DNA of 64,000 nucleotides from Pseudomonas lactucae (GCF_016937615.1 NZ_JAFHKI010000052.1:1-64000), one strand, 5' to 3'. Counted from the first letter of the stretch, positions 29,279 through 39,665 are shown. Made by a program: numbers and translations. Notes: a model not told the origin generated them from the letters alone.

Positions 29279-32200
29279 TGGCCAGCCTCTTTAGGAGTGT
29301 GCTTGGGTTCAATCTGTTTACGCTCGCCTGCGGCGGACACGGTTGCAAAGAACAGTGGCACCCAGAAGATCGCCAGGACAGTGGCCGTGATCATACCGCC
29401 AATCACGCCGGTACCAATGGCGTGCTGGCTGCCGGAACCGGCGCCCGAGGAGATCGCCAGCGGCAGTACGCCGAGCACGAACGCCATGGAGGTCATGATG
29501 ATCGGGCGCAGACGCATGCGGGATGCTTCGATGGCCGACTCGACGATGCCTTTGCCTTGTTCATGCAGTTCTTTGGCGAACTCGACGATCAGGATGGCGT
29601 TTTTCGCTGCCAGGCCCACCGTCACCAGCAAGCCCACCTGGAAGAACACGTCGTTGGACAGGCCGCGCAGGCTGGTGGCGATCAATGCACCCACGACACC
29701 CAACGGCACTACCAGTACCACCGCGATCGGGATCGACCAGCTTTCGTACAGCGCCGCGAGACACAGGAATACCACCAGCAGCGACAGGGCATACAACGCA
29801 GGCGCCTGGGAGCCGGACAGACGCTCCTCGTACGACAGGCCCGTCCAGGCATAGCCCACGCCCGCCGGCAATTGCTTGGCGATGCGTTCGACTTCGGCCA
29901 TGGCATCACCGGTACTGTAGCCCGGTGCCGGGGTACCGAGGATTTCCATTGCCGCAACACCGTTGTAGCGCGAGAGCTTCGGCGAACCGTAGATCCACTT
30001 GCCCGAAGAAATGGCCGACAGGGGCACCATCTTCCCGGAGTCGCTGCGTACGAACCACTTGTTCAGGTCTTCCGGGGACATCCGGCTGGCGGCGTCGCCC
30101 TGCACGTACACCTTCTTCACACGACCACGGTCGATGAAGTCGTTGACGTAGCTGCCACCCAGGGCAATCGCCAGGGTCTGGTTGATGCTCGACAGCGTAA
30201 TGCCTTGGGCACTGGCCTTCTCGTCGTCGACGGTGAGTTCGTACTGCGGCTCATCGTTCACGCCGTTGGGGCGCACACCGGCGAGGATCTTGCTCTGCGC
30301 GGCCATGCCGAGGAACTGGTTGCGCGCTTGCATCAGTTTTTCGTGGCCGACACCGCCCTGGTCCTGCAGGAACACGTCGAAGCCGGTAGCGTTACCCAAT
30401 TCCAGAACCGAAGGCGGCACGATGGCAAAGACCATGGCGTCCTTGAAGGCCCCGAAGAAGTAACCCTGGGCACGCTTGGCCACTTCGAATACCGACTGTG
30501 AAGCGTCACGCTCATCCCATGGCTTGAGCATCACGAACGCAAGGCCCGAGCTCTGGCCGCGACCGGCGAAGTTGAAGCCGTTGACGGTAAACACCGATTT
30601 CACGGCCTTGCCCTCGCCGGGTTCGCCTTCCTTGTCGTTGAGCAGGAAAGCACGCATGTCGTCGATGACTTTTTGCGTACGTTCAGCCGAAGAACCGACC
30701 GGAGTCTGTACCTGGGCGAAAATCACACCCTGGTCTTCCTCGGGCAGGAACGCGCTTGGAATGCGGGTGAACAGCCAGATCATGCCGACGAAGATGATCA
30801 GGTACACAAAGAACGCCGGGTACTTGTGCTTGATCATGTTGCCCACGCCGCGCTCGTAGCTGATAACGCCACGGTCGAAGGTGCGGTTGAACCAGCCGAA
30901 GAACCCACGCTTGGGTTGGCCGTGCTTCTCAGGGTCGATTGGCTTGAGCATGGTGGCGCACAAGGCCGGGGTGAAGATCAGGGCAACCAGTACCGACAGC
31001 GCCATGGCCGAAACGATGGTGATGGAGAACTGTTTGTAGATCACACCGGTGGAACCACCGAAGAATGCCATCGGCAGCAATACCGCCGACAGTACCAGGG
31101 CAATACCTACCAGCGCGCCCTGGATCTGGCCCATGGACTTGACCGTCGCTTCTTTGGGCGACAGGTGCTCCTCGGCCATCACCCGCTCGACGTTTTCCAC
31201 CACCACGATTGCATCGTCCACCAGCAAGCCGATGGCCAGGATCATGCCGAACATGGTCAGGGTGTTGATGGTGAAACCGAACGCTGCCAGGATCCCGAAG
31301 GTACCCAGCAATACCACCGGTACCGTCATGGTGGTGATGATGGTGGCGCGGAAGTTCTGCAGGAACAGGAACATCACCAGGAACACCAGCACGATCGCTT
31401 CGACCAGGGTGTGTACCACGCCGGAGATCGATTCGGTCACCACCGGTGTGGTGTCATACGGCACCACGGCTTTCATGCCTGGCGGGAAGAACGGCTCCAG
31501 GGACGCCACGGTGGCCCGGATGGCCTTGGCGGTGTCCAGGGCGTTGGCGCCCGAGGCCAGTTTGATCGCCATGCCCGAAGCCGGCTTGCCGTTGAACTGC
31601 GCACTGATGCTGTAGTTCTGGCCGCCCAGTTCGATACGCGAGATGTCACGCAGGCGGACCTGCGAGCCATCGGCGTTGACCTTCATCAGGATCTTGCCGA
31701 ACTCTTCTGCGGTTTGCAGGCGAGTCTTGCCGATGATGGTTGCGTTCAACTGGGTACCGGGCAGGGCGGGCAGGCCACCCAATTGGCCGGTGGCCACCTG
31801 CACGTTCTGCGCGGAAATGGCGGTGCTGACGTCGACCGGTGTCAACTGGTAGTTGTTCAGCTTGGCCGGGTCCAGCCAGATACGCATGGCGTACTGCGAA
31901 CCGAATACCTGGAAGTCACCGACACCCGCTGTACGGGAAATCGGGTCCTGGATGTTGGACACGATGTAGTTGGACAGGTCGTCCTTGGTCATGCTGCCGT
32001 CTTCCGACACCAGACCGATCACCATCAGGAAGTTCTTCACCGACTTGGTCACGCGGATACCCTGCTGCTGCACTTCTTGAGGCAGCAGTGGGGTCGCCAG
32101 GTTCAGCTTGTTCTGCACCTGGACCTGGGCGATGTCCGGGTTGGTACCCTGGTTGAACGTCGCGGTGATGGTCATGCTGCCGTCGGAGTTACTGTCCGAG

Positions 32201-32436
32201 GCGACATAACGCAGGTTGTCGATACCGTTGAGCTGTTGCTCGATGACCTGCACTACGGTGTCCTGCACGGTTTGTGCGGACGCGCCTGGGTAGGTCACCT
32301 GGATATCAATAGCGGTCGGCGCGATGGCCGGGTACTGGTTGATGGGCAACTTCAGGATCGACAGTGTCCCGACCAGCATGATCACCAGGGCAATTACCCA
32401 GGCGAAAATGGGACGGTCGATAAAAAATTTCGACAT
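29275..32436 (-). CDS. emhB: RND multidrug efflux permease EmhB (TtgB/MexB type)
   Basis: The 1053-residue inner-membrane proton-driven pump has the HAE1-family layout: [18 protein letters not shown] at the N-terminus, a periplasmic loop of about 300 residues after helix 1, the helix 4 motif [18 protein letters not shown] with its paired Asp residues, and [20 protein letters not shown] in the second half. It exports hydrophobic compounds, including antibiotics and, in P. fluorescens, polycyclic aromatic hydrocarbons. It follows emhA by 3 bases. Confidence 0.95.
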   Translation of the reverse strand: MSKFFIDRPIFAWVIALVIMLVGTLSILKLPINQYPAIAPTAIDIQVTYPGASAQTVQDTVVQVIEQQLNGIDNLRYVASDSNSDGSMTITATFNQGTNPDIAQVQVQNKLNLATPLLPQEVQQQGIRVTKSVKNFLMVIGLVSEDGSMTKDDLSNYIVSNIQDPISRTAGVGDFQVFGSQYAMRIWLDPAKLNNYQLTPVDVSTAISAQNVQVATGQLGGLPALPGTQLNATIIGKTRLQTAEEFGKILMKVNADGSQVRLRDISRIELGGQNYSISAQFNGKPASGMAIKLASGANALDTAKAIRATVASLEPFFPPGMKAVVPYDTTPVVTESISGVVHTLVEAIVLVFLVMFLFLQNFRATIITTMTVPVVLLGTFGILAAFGFTINTLTMFGMILAIGLLVDDAIVVVENVERVMAEEHLSPKEATVKSMGQIQGALVGIALVLSAVLLPMAFFGGSTGVIYKQFSITIVSAMALSVLVALIFTPALCATMLKPIDPEKHGQPKRGFFGWFNRTFDRGVISYERGVGNMIKHKYPAFFVYLIIFVGMIWLFTRIPSAFLPEEDQGVIFAQVQTPVGSSAERTQKVIDDMRAFLLNDKEGEPGEGKAVKSVFTVNGFNFAGRGQSSGLAFVMLKPWDERDASQSVFEVAKRAQGYFFGAFKDAMVFAIVPPSVLELGNATGFDVFLQDQGGVGHEKLMQARNQFLGMAAQSKILAGVRPNGVNDEPQYELTVDDEKASAQGITLSSINQTLAIALGGSYVNDFIDRGRVKKVYVQGDAASRMSPEDLNKWFVRSDSGKMVPLSAISSGKWIYGSPKLSRYNGVAAMEILGTPAPGYSTGDAMAEVERIAKQLPAGVGYAWTGLSYEERLSGSQAPALYALSLLVVFLCLAALYESWSIPIAVVLVVPLGVVGALIATSLRGLSNDVFFQVGLLVTVGLAAKNAILIVEFAKELHEQGKGIVESAIEASRMRLRPIIMTSMAFVLGVLPLAISSGAGSGSQHAIGTGVIGGMITATVLAIFWVPLFFATVSAAGERKQIEPKHTPKEAGQ

Positions 32437-32439
32437 GGG

Positions 32440-33582
32440 TTATTCCCCTTTGCCAGCAGCGGCAGCAGGAGCGGAACCGGCGGGCTTGGCGTTGTCAGCG
32501 TCCTTGACCTTGACTTCGATGCCCGGCTTGATGAACTGCAGGCCTTCGGTGATCACGCGGTCGCCGGCGTCCAGGCCTTTTTCCACCAGCCAGTAGGCGC
32601 CGTCGGTGCGGTTGGCCACCAGGGTACGTTGTTCGACCTTGTTGTCCTTGGTCACCACCAGCGCCGTCGGAATGCCCTTGATGTCGCGGGTCACGCCTTG
32701 CTGCGGTGCCAGGATAGCCTTGCTGTTCACACCGGCTTGCAACTGGGCGTGTACGAACATGCCCGGCAACAGGTTGTGGTCAGGGTTGGGGAACACGGCG
32801 CGCAGGGTCACCGAACCGGTGGTCTGGTCGACCGACACTTCGGAGAACTCCAGCTTGCCTTCCTGGCCGTAATCGCTGCCATCTTCCAGGGTCAGCTTGA
32901 CCTTGGCGGCATTGGCGCCGGCTTTTTCCAGCTGGCCGCTTTCCAGGTCGCGGCGCAGTTTGAGCATTTCAGCGGACGACTGCGTCACGTCGACGTAGAT
33001 CGGGTCCAGTTGCTGGATCACCGCCATGGCATCGGCCTGGCCATTGCTGACCAGTGCGCCTTCGGTCACCGAAGAACGGCCGATACGCCCGGAGATCGGC
33101 GCGAACACTTTGGTGTAACGCACGTTGATCTGGGCCGTTTGAACGTTTGCTTCGGCGGTCATGCGGTTGGCGACGGCGGTGTCGTATTCCTGGCGGCTGA
33201 CGGCTTGTTCATCGACCAACTGCTTGTAGCGGTCGGTGATGGACTTGGTCTGGGTCAGGGTGGCTTGTGCGCTTTTCAGGGTCGCGTCGTACACCGACGG
33301 GTCGATCTGATAAAGCTGCTGGCCTTCCTTCACGTCCGCGCCTTCTTTGAACAGGCGCTTGAGAATGATGCCATTGACCTGCGGGCGAACTTCCGCGATG
33401 CGGTAGGCGGTGGTGCGGCCTGGCAGCTCGGATGTCAGGGTATAGGCTTGCGGTTGAAGGGTGACCACGCCGACCTGAGGGATTTGAGCGGGCGGAGCCG
33501 CTTCTTCCTTTTTACATCCGCTGAGCAGCGATGCCAGGGCGACGGCAGTGACCAGAGCGGTAACAGCTGGCTTAAGTTGCAT
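32440..33582 (-). CDS. emhA: Efflux periplasmic adaptor EmhA (TtgA/MexA type)
   Basis: This 380-residue lipoprotein (lipobox LSGC near residue 24) is the membrane fusion protein bridging EmhB and EmhC. The family pattern includes GRTTAYRIAEVRPQVNGIIL in the lipoyl half, a coiled-coil hairpin and FAPISGRIGRSSVTEGALV in the second half. ATG 33582 (MQLKPAV) is chosen for the gagga site 7 bases upstream and because it begins the signal peptide. The frame open to 33642 overlaps the promoter. Confidence 0.93.
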   Translation of the reverse strand: MQLKPAVTALVTAVALASLLSGCKKEEAAPPAQIPQVGVVTLQPQAYTLTSELPGRTTAYRIAEVRPQVNGIILKRLFKEGADVKEGQQLYQIDPSVYDATLKSAQATLTQTKSITDRYKQLVDEQAVSRQEYDTAVANRMTAEANVQTAQINVRYTKVFAPISGRIGRSSVTEGALVSNGQADAMAVIQQLDPIYVDVTQSSAEMLKLRRDLESGQLEKAGANAAKVKLTLEDGSDYGQEGKLEFSEVSVDQTTGSVTLRAVFPNPDHNLLPGMFVHAQLQAGVNSKAILAPQQGVTRDIKGIPTALVVTKDNKVEQRTLVANRTDGAYWLVEKGLDAGDRVITEGLQFIKPGIEVKVKDADNAKPAGSAPAAAAGKGE

Positions 33583-33671
33583 GAAGATCCTCGGGTCAGG
33601 CGCGCAGGGTGCGCACAAGAAGTGTGGAAGGGTAAAAAACAAACGGCGAGTAGATAAGTAGCTTGCTACGC

Positions 33672-33702
33672 AATATACTTACGTTCATGGTTGTTTGTAA
33701 AC
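33672..33702 (-). promoter_or_regulatory. EmhR/TtgR operator
   Basis: The minus strand reads TTTACAAACAACCATGAACG followed by TAAGTATAT. This closely matches the operator bound by TtgR in P. putida, as I recall it. It lies between divergent emhA and emhR, where the repressor would cover both promoters. Confidence 0.75.
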
Positions 33703-33870
33703 TCTTGACAGGTTTCGCGCAATGTTGACAAAGCAACGATCGAAACCTCGATTTCATTACGTTCGGCACCCATGAAGGTGTGCGTCCCACAAAATTCTCT
33801 GATGATCGTTAACGTCTATTAACGCTGCGTTAACGATAGTCTCAAGTGTCCTGATTGAGGTTGTACTGCC

Positions 33871-34503
33871 ATGGTTCGTCGCACCAAAGAGGAAGCTCAG
33901 GAAACGCGCAGCCAAATTCTCGATGCCGCCGAGCACGCTTTTTACGAGCGCGGCGTTGCGCGTACTACGTTGGCGGATATCGCCGCATTGGCCGGTGTGA
34001 CGCGGGGCGCCATCTACTGGCACTTCAGCAATAAATCCGATCTGCTGCAGGCGCTGCTCGACACGTTGCATGAGCCGCTGGATGAGTTGGCCAGGGCCAG
34101 CGAAAGCGAGGATGAGCTCGACCCGCTGGGCTGCATGCGCAAGCTGCTGATTCATCTGTTTCATCAAGTGGCCCTGGACCCGAAAACCCGGCGCATCAAC
34201 GAGATTTTGTTCCATAAGTGCGAATTCACCGATGAAATGTGTGACATGCGCCGCCAGCGCCAGACCCACAGCCTGGAATGCAACCTGCGCATCGGCCTGA
34301 CACTGCGTAACGCGGTCCATCGCGGGCAGCTTCCGGAAAATCTCGACACTGCCCGCGCCGCCGTGTGCATTCATGCCTACATCAACGGGCTGATCGGCCA
34401 ATGGCTGCTGGTACCCGACAGCTTCCAGTTACACCAAGAAGCCGAACGCTGGGTGGACGCAGCGCTCGACATGCTGCGCTTGAGCCCCAGCCTGCGCAAT
34501 TGA
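33871..34503 (+). CDS. emhR: TetR-family repressor EmhR (TtgR type)
   Basis: This 210-residue repressor has an N-terminal TetR helix-turn-helix ([20 protein letters not shown], about residues 31-50) and a ligand-binding domain with the AcrR/TtgR signature [15 protein letters not shown]. Members of this group are released from DNA by pump substrates such as flavonoids, chloramphenicol and aromatic compounds. It is divergent from emhABC across a 288-base gap holding the operator. Confidence 0.93.
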   Translation: MVRRTKEEAQETRSQILDAAEHAFYERGVARTTLADIAALAGVTRGAIYWHFSNKSDLLQALLDTLHEPLDELARASESEDELDPLGCMRKLLIHLFHQVALDPKTRRINEILFHKCEFTDEMCDMRRQRQTHSLECNLRIGLTLRNAVHRGQLPENLDTARAAVCIHAYINGLIGQWLLVPDSFQLHQEAERWVDAALDMLRLSPSLRN

Positions 34504-34697
34504 GACAAAATGCGTAATTGCATCAGGTTGTGTCAACAGTAAAGCCTAAGGACAGTCAATCGTCCTTCTGCCTGATAGGTGGGGTGACTTTATATACGGG
34601 CTGGCGGGCGGTTGATAGGTAGCCGCCTAAGTATTTTGTAGGGATTTTGTTGCGGTTCTGTGAAGCGATGTTACCAAGCGGATACATGCGGTCAAAA

Positions 34698-34725
34698 CGT
34701 GGGAGGGGCGGTGCCCCTCCCACAT
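34698..34725. repeat. REP palindrome
   Basis: CGTGGGAGGGGC and GCCCCTCCCACAT form a near-perfect palindrome 20 bases beyond the end of the reductase gene. It is a single REP unit, and its hairpin might also protect the 3' end of that transcript. Confidence 0.7.
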
Positions 34726-34746
34726 TTGGTTTTGCGTTTCAGGTGA

Positions 34747-35796
34747 TTACAGCGTCGGATAATCGATGTAACCCACCGCGCCCTTGCCGTAGAAGGTTTC
34801 CGGATGCGCTTCGTTCAGCGGCGCATCGGCCTTCAAGCGCGCCGGCAAGTCCGGGTTGGCAATGAACGGTACGCCAAACGCCACTGCGTCCGCCTTGCCC
34901 TCCGCCAGCCACGCATTGGCGCTGTCCTTGGTGAAGCGCTCGTTGGCGATGTACACGCCGCCGAAGGCTTTCTTCAATTGTGGACCGAGGCTGTCGGCGC
35001 CTTCTTTCTCGCGCGAGCAGATAAACGCGATGCCGCGCTTGCCCAGTTCGCTGGCGACGTAGGTGAAGGTTTGCGCCAGGTTGTCATCACCCATGTCATG
35101 GGCATCCGCACGCGGTGCCAGGTGCACACCCACACGGCCGGCGCCCCAGACTTCGATGGCCGCATCGGTCACTTCCAGCAGCAGGCGCGCGCGGTTTTCC
35201 AGGGAACCTCCGTAGTTGTCGGTGCGCTGGTTGGTGCTGCTTTGCAGGAACTGGTCAAGCAGGTAGCCGTTGGCACCGTGGATTTCCACGCCATCAAAGC
35301 CGGCCGCCTTGGCGTTTTCGGCTCCGGTGCGGTAAGCGTCGACAATGTCGGCGATTTCAGCGGTTTCCAGGGCGCGCGGCGTCGGGTAGTCGGCCAGCGG
35401 ACGCACCAGGCTGACATGGCCCTTGGCTTGAATCGCGCTCGGCGCCACCGGGGTTTCGCCGTTCAGGTACGACTCATGGGAGATGCGGCCCACGTGCCAC
35501 AGTTGCAGGAAGATCTTGCCGCCCGCGCCGTGCACGGCCTTGGTCACGTTGGCCCAGCCGCGTACCTGATCGTTGGACCAGATGCCCGGCGTGTCCGGGT
35601 AGCCTACGCCCAGCGGCGTCACGGAAGTGGCCTCGCTTAGGATCAGCCCGGCGGAGGCACGCTGCACGTAGTACTCGGCCATCAGCGCGTTGGGCACGCG
35701 GCCTTCATCGGCACGGCAGCGGGTCAGCGGCGCCATGATGATGCGGTTCGACAGTTGCAGGTCGCCCAGTGTGATCGGATCGAAAATAGTCGTCAT
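34747..35796 (-). CDS. Old yellow enzyme family alkene reductase
   Basis: This 349-residue FMN enzyme uses NAD(P)H to reduce activated alkenes, N-ethylmaleimide or nitro esters, like NemA and XenB. Family marks are MAPLTRCRA (FMN-binding Thr), QLWHVGRISH, the catalytic-site HGANGYLLDQFLQ with the His-x-x-Asn pair, and NYGGSLENRARLLLEV. The ATG at 35796 begins MTTIFDPITLGDLQLSNRI. The frame is open upstream, but that lies in the preceding MFS gene. It shares an operon with the ArsR and MFS genes, which suggests induction by electrophiles. Confidence 0.92.
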   Translation of the reverse strand: MTTIFDPITLGDLQLSNRIIMAPLTRCRADEGRVPNALMAEYYVQRASAGLILSEATSVTPLGVGYPDTPGIWSNDQVRGWANVTKAVHGAGGKIFLQLWHVGRISHESYLNGETPVAPSAIQAKGHVSLVRPLADYPTPRALETAEIADIVDAYRTGAENAKAAGFDGVEIHGANGYLLDQFLQSSTNQRTDNYGGSLENRARLLLEVTDAAIEVWGAGRVGVHLAPRADAHDMGDDNLAQTFTYVASELGKRGIAFICSREKEGADSLGPQLKKAFGGVYIANERFTKDSANAWLAEGKADAVAFGVPFIANPDLPARLKADAPLNEAHPETFYGKGAVGYIDYPTL

Positions 35797-35822
35797 GAGA
35801 TAACACCCTTCAAGTGAGTTGA

Positions 35823-36989
35823 TCAGTGGGTCGCAGGGGCCAGGTCGGCGTCGCCGCTCTGACGGAAAGTAATCAGGGTCACCAGCAGCGCAAGGATCGC
35901 CAGGGCCGCCGCCGCCAAAGGCACGCTGGTCAGGCCGAAACCGTGGGCGATTACGCTGCCGCCGACCCAGGCGCCGAGGGCGTTGCCGATGTTGAAGGCA
36001 CCGATGTTCAAGGTGGACACCAGGTTCGGTGCGGCCTTGCCGAAGGTCACCACGTTGATCTGCAGCGCCGGCACGGCGGCAAACGAGGCGGTGGCCCACA
36101 GGAACAGGGTGATTTCAGTCGGGATCACCGCGACGCTGGTCCAGCTCAGCGCGGTGGTCACCACGGCCATGCTGATAAACACGCCGATCAGGGTGGCCGC
36201 CAGGCGCTTGTCCGCCAGCTTGCCGCCGATGATGTTGCCGACGGTGAGGCCCAGGCCGATCAACAGTAGCGTCCAGGTCACCCCTTTGGGCGACACGCCG
36301 GTGACATCGCCGAGCAGCGGCGCAACGTAAGTGAAGAGGGTGAACATGGACGCGGCGAACAGCGCGGTCATGCTCAGCGACAACCAGATACCGGCACCCT
36401 TGAGGGCCGCCAGTTCGGCGCGCATATTGAGTTTTTCTTCGTCACGCTTGGCTGGCAGGAAGCGGATCAGGCCAATCAGCGCCACCACACCAATCAATGT
36501 CACGGCCCAGAAGGTCGAGCGCCAGCCGGCTTGCTGGCCCAACGCGGTGCCCAGCGGCACACCGAGCACGTTGGCCAGGGTCAAACCGGTGAACATCAGG
36601 GCCACGGCCGAAGCGCGTTTGTTGGCCGGCACCAGGTTGGCGGCGACCACCGAGCCGATTCCGAAGAACGCGCCATGGCACAGTGCGGTGACCACACGGG
36701 CAACCATCAGCACGTTGTAGTCACTGGCCAGGGCGCAGAGCAGGTTGCCGATAATGAAGATCCCCATCAACGCTACCAGGGCCGCCTTGCGTGGCAACCT
36801 GGCGGTGGCCAGAGCCATGAATGGCGCGCCGATGGCGACGCCCAGGGCGTAGCCGGTGACCAGCCAGCCGGCGCCGGGAATCGACACGCCGAGGTCCGCC
36901 GCCACATCGGGCAGCAAGCCCATGATGACGAATTCGGTGGTGCCGATGGCGAAGGCGCTCAGGGCCAGGATAAGTAGCGAGAGAGGCAT
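35823..36989 (-). CDS. MFS efflux transporter, sugar/drug efflux (AraJ/YdhP) type
   Basis: This 388-residue 12-helix carrier has the DHA1-type N-terminus (FAIGTTEFVIMGLLPDVAAD), GWLVTGYALGVAIGAPFMAL in helix 2 and the antiporter-like GLTLANVLGVPLGTALGQ in helix 5. It probably exports a small toxic compound. It sits between the ArsR-type regulator (11 bases upstream) and the reductase (26 bases downstream), a common detoxification operon design. Confidence 0.9.
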   Translation of the reverse strand: MPLSLLILALSAFAIGTTEFVIMGLLPDVAADLGVSIPGAGWLVTGYALGVAIGAPFMALATARLPRKAALVALMGIFIIGNLLCALASDYNVLMVARVVTALCHGAFFGIGSVVAANLVPANKRASAVALMFTGLTLANVLGVPLGTALGQQAGWRSTFWAVTLIGVVALIGLIRFLPAKRDEEKLNMRAELAALKGAGIWLSLSMTALFAASMFTLFTYVAPLLGDVTGVSPKGVTWTLLLIGLGLTVGNIIGGKLADKRLAATLIGVFISMAVVTTALSWTSVAVIPTEITLFLWATASFAAVPALQINVVTFGKAAPNLVSTLNIGAFNIGNALGAWVGGSVIAHGFGLTSVPLAAAALAILALLVTLITFRQSGDADLAPATH

Positions 36990-37000
36990 TTTCGTGTCCT

Positions 37001-37327
37001 TTACAGCGGCGCGCTGATTTCAGCGCTGAGTTCAGTGATAAGCGCCGCGAGGAAGGCTTGGATCACGTCCTCATTGCGCTTGAAAAAATGCCACTGCCCG
37101 GCCTTCTGGCTGCTGATAAGTCCCGCCCGTTGCAAGGTGGCCAGGTGGGCCGACACGGTTGACTGGGACAAGCCGCAGCGCTGGTCGATCTGCCCGGCAC
37201 AGATGCCGTATTCGTGGTTGTGCAGTTGCTCGGGGAACTGCACCTTCGGGTCTTTGAGCCAGGTGAGGATGTCTCGTCGTACTGGGTGCGCCAGGGCTTT
37301 TATTATTTCGTCGAGGTCGATGGACAT
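37001..37327 (-). CDS. ArsR-family winged-helix regulator
   Basis: This 108-residue regulator has ALAHPVRRDILTWLKDP at the start and the recognition helix CGLSQSTVSAHLATLQRAGL, then the wing SQKAGQWHFFKRN. No CxC metal site is seen in the usual alpha-3 position, so the signal may be a reactive organic molecule rather than a metal. ATG 37327 (MSIDLDE) is chosen. The frame open to 37483 crosses the repeated operator-like sites. It likely represses its own operon with the MFS and reductase genes. Confidence 0.88.
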   Translation of the reverse strand: MSIDLDEIIKALAHPVRRDILTWLKDPKVQFPEQLHNHEYGICAGQIDQRCGLSQSTVSAHLATLQRAGLISSQKAGQWHFFKRNEDVIQAFLAALITELSAEISAPL

Positions 37328-37350
37328 GGCAGTTGCTCGGTGGCTTGAAG

Positions 37351-37450
37351 CGTTATATCGCGATGAGGCGAACTTTAAATCGCTATATCCCGATATACCA
37401 ATATGATTTTGATCTGAGGTCAGGCTAAATCGGTATATCGGGTTATAACG
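37351..37450. promoter_or_regulatory. Repeated operator-like sites between the ArsR operon and acpH
   Basis: CGCTATATCCCGATATACC (37381-37399) recurs in inverted form as CGGTATATCGGGTTATAACG (37431-37450), and a half-copy CGTTATATCGCGAT lies at 37351-37364. They cover the presumed promoters of the ArsR gene and of the divergent acpH. Confidence 0.7.
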
Positions 37451-37481
37451 ATACGTTGGCGGCAGTGCTAGACTGCGCGCC

Positions 37482-38066
37482 ATGAATTATCTCGCACATC
37501 TGCACCTGGGCGGCCAACTTCCAGCGCAACTGTTGGGCAGCCTGTATGGCGATTTCGTCAAAGGTCGCCTGCAAGGGCAGTTCAGCCCGTCCATCGAAGC
37601 GGCGATTCAGTTGCACCGCGCTATCGATCGCTTTACCGACAGCCACCCGTTGGTGGGGGAGGCGTTGTCGCGCTTCAGCCTGACTCGCCGGCGTTATGCG
37701 GGAATCGTCCTCGATGTGTTTTTCGATCACTGCCTGGCGCGGGATTGGGCGCTGTATGCCGAGCAGCCGCTGGAGCGCTTTACCTCGCAGGTGTACCGCG
37801 TACTGGCGGCCGAACCGCAGCTGCCGGGGCGGCTGGCGCAGATTGCACCGTATATGGCGGCGGACGATTGGTTGGGCTCGTACCGTGAGTTCGCGGTGAT
37901 GGAGCAGGTGTTGCGGGGGATTTCGCGGCGGTTGACGCAGCCGGAGGCATTGGGGCATGCGATGCAGGAGTTGCGGCTTTTATATGAACCGTTGAGTGAG
38001 GATTTCCGACTGTTCTATCCACAATTGCAGGAATTTGCACAAAACCAACTGACAATTCACGTCTAA
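37482..38066 (+). CDS. acpH: Acyl carrier protein phosphodiesterase
   Basis: This 194-residue protein opens MNYLAHLHLG and has LGSLYGDFVKG, HRAIDRFTDSHPLV and VLDVFFDHCLARDW. These are the His/Asp-rich motifs of the AcpH family, which removes the 4'-phosphopantetheine group from acyl carrier protein in an Mn-dependent reaction. The promoter region contains the repeated sites described for the divergent ArsR gene. The stop codon overlaps a REP palindrome. Confidence 0.9.
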   Translation: MNYLAHLHLGGQLPAQLLGSLYGDFVKGRLQGQFSPSIEAAIQLHRAIDRFTDSHPLVGEALSRFSLTRRRYAGIVLDVFFDHCLARDWALYAEQPLERFTSQVYRVLAAEPQLPGRLAQIAPYMAADDWLGSYREFAVMEQVLRGISRRLTQPEALGHAMQELRLLYEPLSEDFRLFYPQLQEFAQNQLTIHV

Positions 38067-38097
38067 ATGTGGGAGGGGGCAAGCCCCCTCCCACATT
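38066..38097. repeat. REP palindrome
   Basis: AATGTGGGAGGGGGC and GCCCCCTCCCACATTT form a perfect palindrome starting at the last base of the acpH stop codon. It lies between convergent acpH and olsA. Confidence 0.75.
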
Positions 38098-38118
38098 TGG
38101 AACAGTGTTTAGCTCATG

Positions 38119-38910
38119 TCAGGCGGCGAAGGCAGGTCGGGCGTCTACCTGCTCAGCTTCCGGCAACGGCCCGAACAACGCCTTCTGCACCGCCTGCTGC
38201 GCCTGATACGCCAGCGCCGCACGTTCCTGCCCGGCGCAGGCAATCGGCTTGAGCACATGGATTTCCACGTCGCCCTGATCATTGCCGAACAGGCGCATCA
38301 GGTGCGAGAGCAAATCGTCATCGCCAATGAACGGCGCCAACGCATCCACTTGTCCATCGCGTAGGTAACGAATCGCCACCGGTTGCAGCGACACATCCGC
38401 ATCGATCGCACTGGCCAGCAAGCGACCATGGAAGGTACGCAGGCTGCGCCCGTCGGTGGTGGTGCCTTCCGGGAACATCAACAGCGGGTGCTGTTGTTCC
38501 AGGTGGCGGGTCATCTGCTTGCGGATCAACTGGCTGTCACCCGAACCGCGACGAATAAACAAGCTACCGGCCTTGGCCGCCAACCAACCGGCAACCGGCC
38601 AGGTACGCACCTCGGCTTTGGACAAAAACGACATCGGCGCCACGGCGCCGAGCAGCGGAATGTCGGTCCAGGACACATGGTTGCTCACCCACAGCATCGG
38701 CTGCGTCGGTAGTTCGCCGTGCACCGTCACGCGAAAAGGCAGGGCGTTGGTCAGTCGGGCCATAAAGAACCGCGACCAGCGTTGGCGGCGCACCATCGAG
38801 TTGGCCACGCCCAAGCGTTCGAACAGGCCAAACACGCTGGCCATGCTCAAGCCCAGCGCCACCACCACCAGCACGCGGGCAATGCGCCCGTACACGCGCA
38901 GGCGGCTCAT
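38119..38910 (-). CDS. olsA: Lyso-ornithine lipid O-acyltransferase OlsA (PlsC family)
   Basis: The 263-residue PlsC-type acyltransferase has one N-terminal membrane helix, motif I NHVSWTDIPLL (the NHxSxxD form of HX4D), motif II-like SLFIRRGSGD and motif III FPEGTTTDG. It adds the second acyl chain to lyso-ornithine lipid. This specific role is inferred from the directly coupled olsB gene: the olsB stop and olsA start share a base. A role as a general 1-acylglycerol-3-phosphate acyltransferase is the alternative. ATG 38910 is chosen for this overlap. Confidence 0.85.
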   Translation of the reverse strand: MSRLRVYGRIARVLVVVALGLSMASVFGLFERLGVANSMVRRQRWSRFFMARLTNALPFRVTVHGELPTQPMLWVSNHVSWTDIPLLGAVAPMSFLSKAEVRTWPVAGWLAAKAGSLFIRRGSGDSQLIRKQMTRHLEQQHPLLMFPEGTTTDGRSLRTFHGRLLASAIDADVSLQPVAIRYLRDGQVDALAPFIGDDDLLSHLMRLFGNDQGDVEIHVLKPIACAGQERAALAYQAQQAVQKALFGPLPEAEQVDARPAFAA

Positions 38911-39665
38911 CACATGGCCGCCTTGAAGTGGCGCGCGTAACGCGGGCACAACTCATCGCGCTTGAGCAGGATGAACACGTCGGCGACCTGGAAGTCTTCG
39001 TCCCAGCACGGCTCGCCGCAGATCTTCGCGCCCAGGCGCATATAGGCCTTGAGCAGCGGCGGCATCTCGGCGATGACGTTGGACGGCAGGTCCAGCGCCG
39101 GCAATGGTTTTTTCGGTTCGGCGCGCAGGTGTTCGTTACACAGGTAGCGTTCGCGCAGGCGCTGCATGATCGCGTGGGCCTGGATGCCGCCGTCGTGCAT
39201 CGGAATGCTCGCGCAGCCCATCAAATAGCTGTAACCGCCCTGATTGAGCACTTCGGCCAACTCGCCCCACAACACCGCGATGGTGCCGCCGTTGCGGTAA
39301 GCCGGGTCGACGCAGGTGCGACCGATCTCCAGGATCGGCCCTTGCAGGTGCAGCAAGCCGTGCAGGCTGAATTCTTCTTCGCTGTAGAACCGGCCCAGAG
39401 TGCTGGCGGCCTGGTGGTCGAGCAAACGGGTGGTGGCGACGAGCCGACCGCTGTTCAAATCCCGCACGCCGATGTGGCTGCAGTGAACATCATAGTCATC
39501 CATGTCCAGGCCAAGTTCCGCGCCTTTCAGCTTGGCGTTGAACTCGCCGCTGAACACGTTGAACCGCAGGGCCTGTGCTTCCTGCAATGCCTGTGCGCCA
39601 ACCAGGCGTTCGGCTTGCAGACGGCGTTCATTGCCGGTGTCGCTGATGCGGGCGATCTGAGTCAT
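38910..39665 (-). CDS. olsB: L-ornithine N(alpha)-acyltransferase OlsB
   Basis: This 251-residue acyltransferase of the GNAT-like hemolysin/OlsB family transfers a 3-hydroxyacyl chain from ACP to ornithine. Its family motifs are [48 protein letters not shown] and [13 protein letters not shown] 39665 has a ggaga site 8 bases upstream, and the frame open to 39689 lacks one. Putative Pho boxes upstream fit induction of ornithine lipids by phosphate starvation. Confidence 0.9.
   Translation of the reverse strand: MTQIARISDTGNERRLQAERLVGAQALQEAQALRFNVFSGEFNAKLKGAELGLDMDDYDVHCSHIGVRDLNSGRLVATTRLLDHQAASTLGRFYSEEEFSLHGLLHLQGPILEIGRTCVDPAYRNGGTIAVLWGELAEVLNQGGYSYLMGCASIPMHDGGIQAHAIMQRLRERYLCNEHLRAEPKKPLPALDLPSNVIAEMPPLLKAYMRLGAKICGEPCWDEDFQVADVFILLKRDELCPRYARHFKAAM

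Noticed and set aside
30673..33657. A 994-codon open frame antisense to emhB and emhA
   Set aside because: It mirrors a highly conserved RND permease and adaptor on the other strand. The long opposite frame is an effect of GC-rich third positions and its translation has no recognisable domain.
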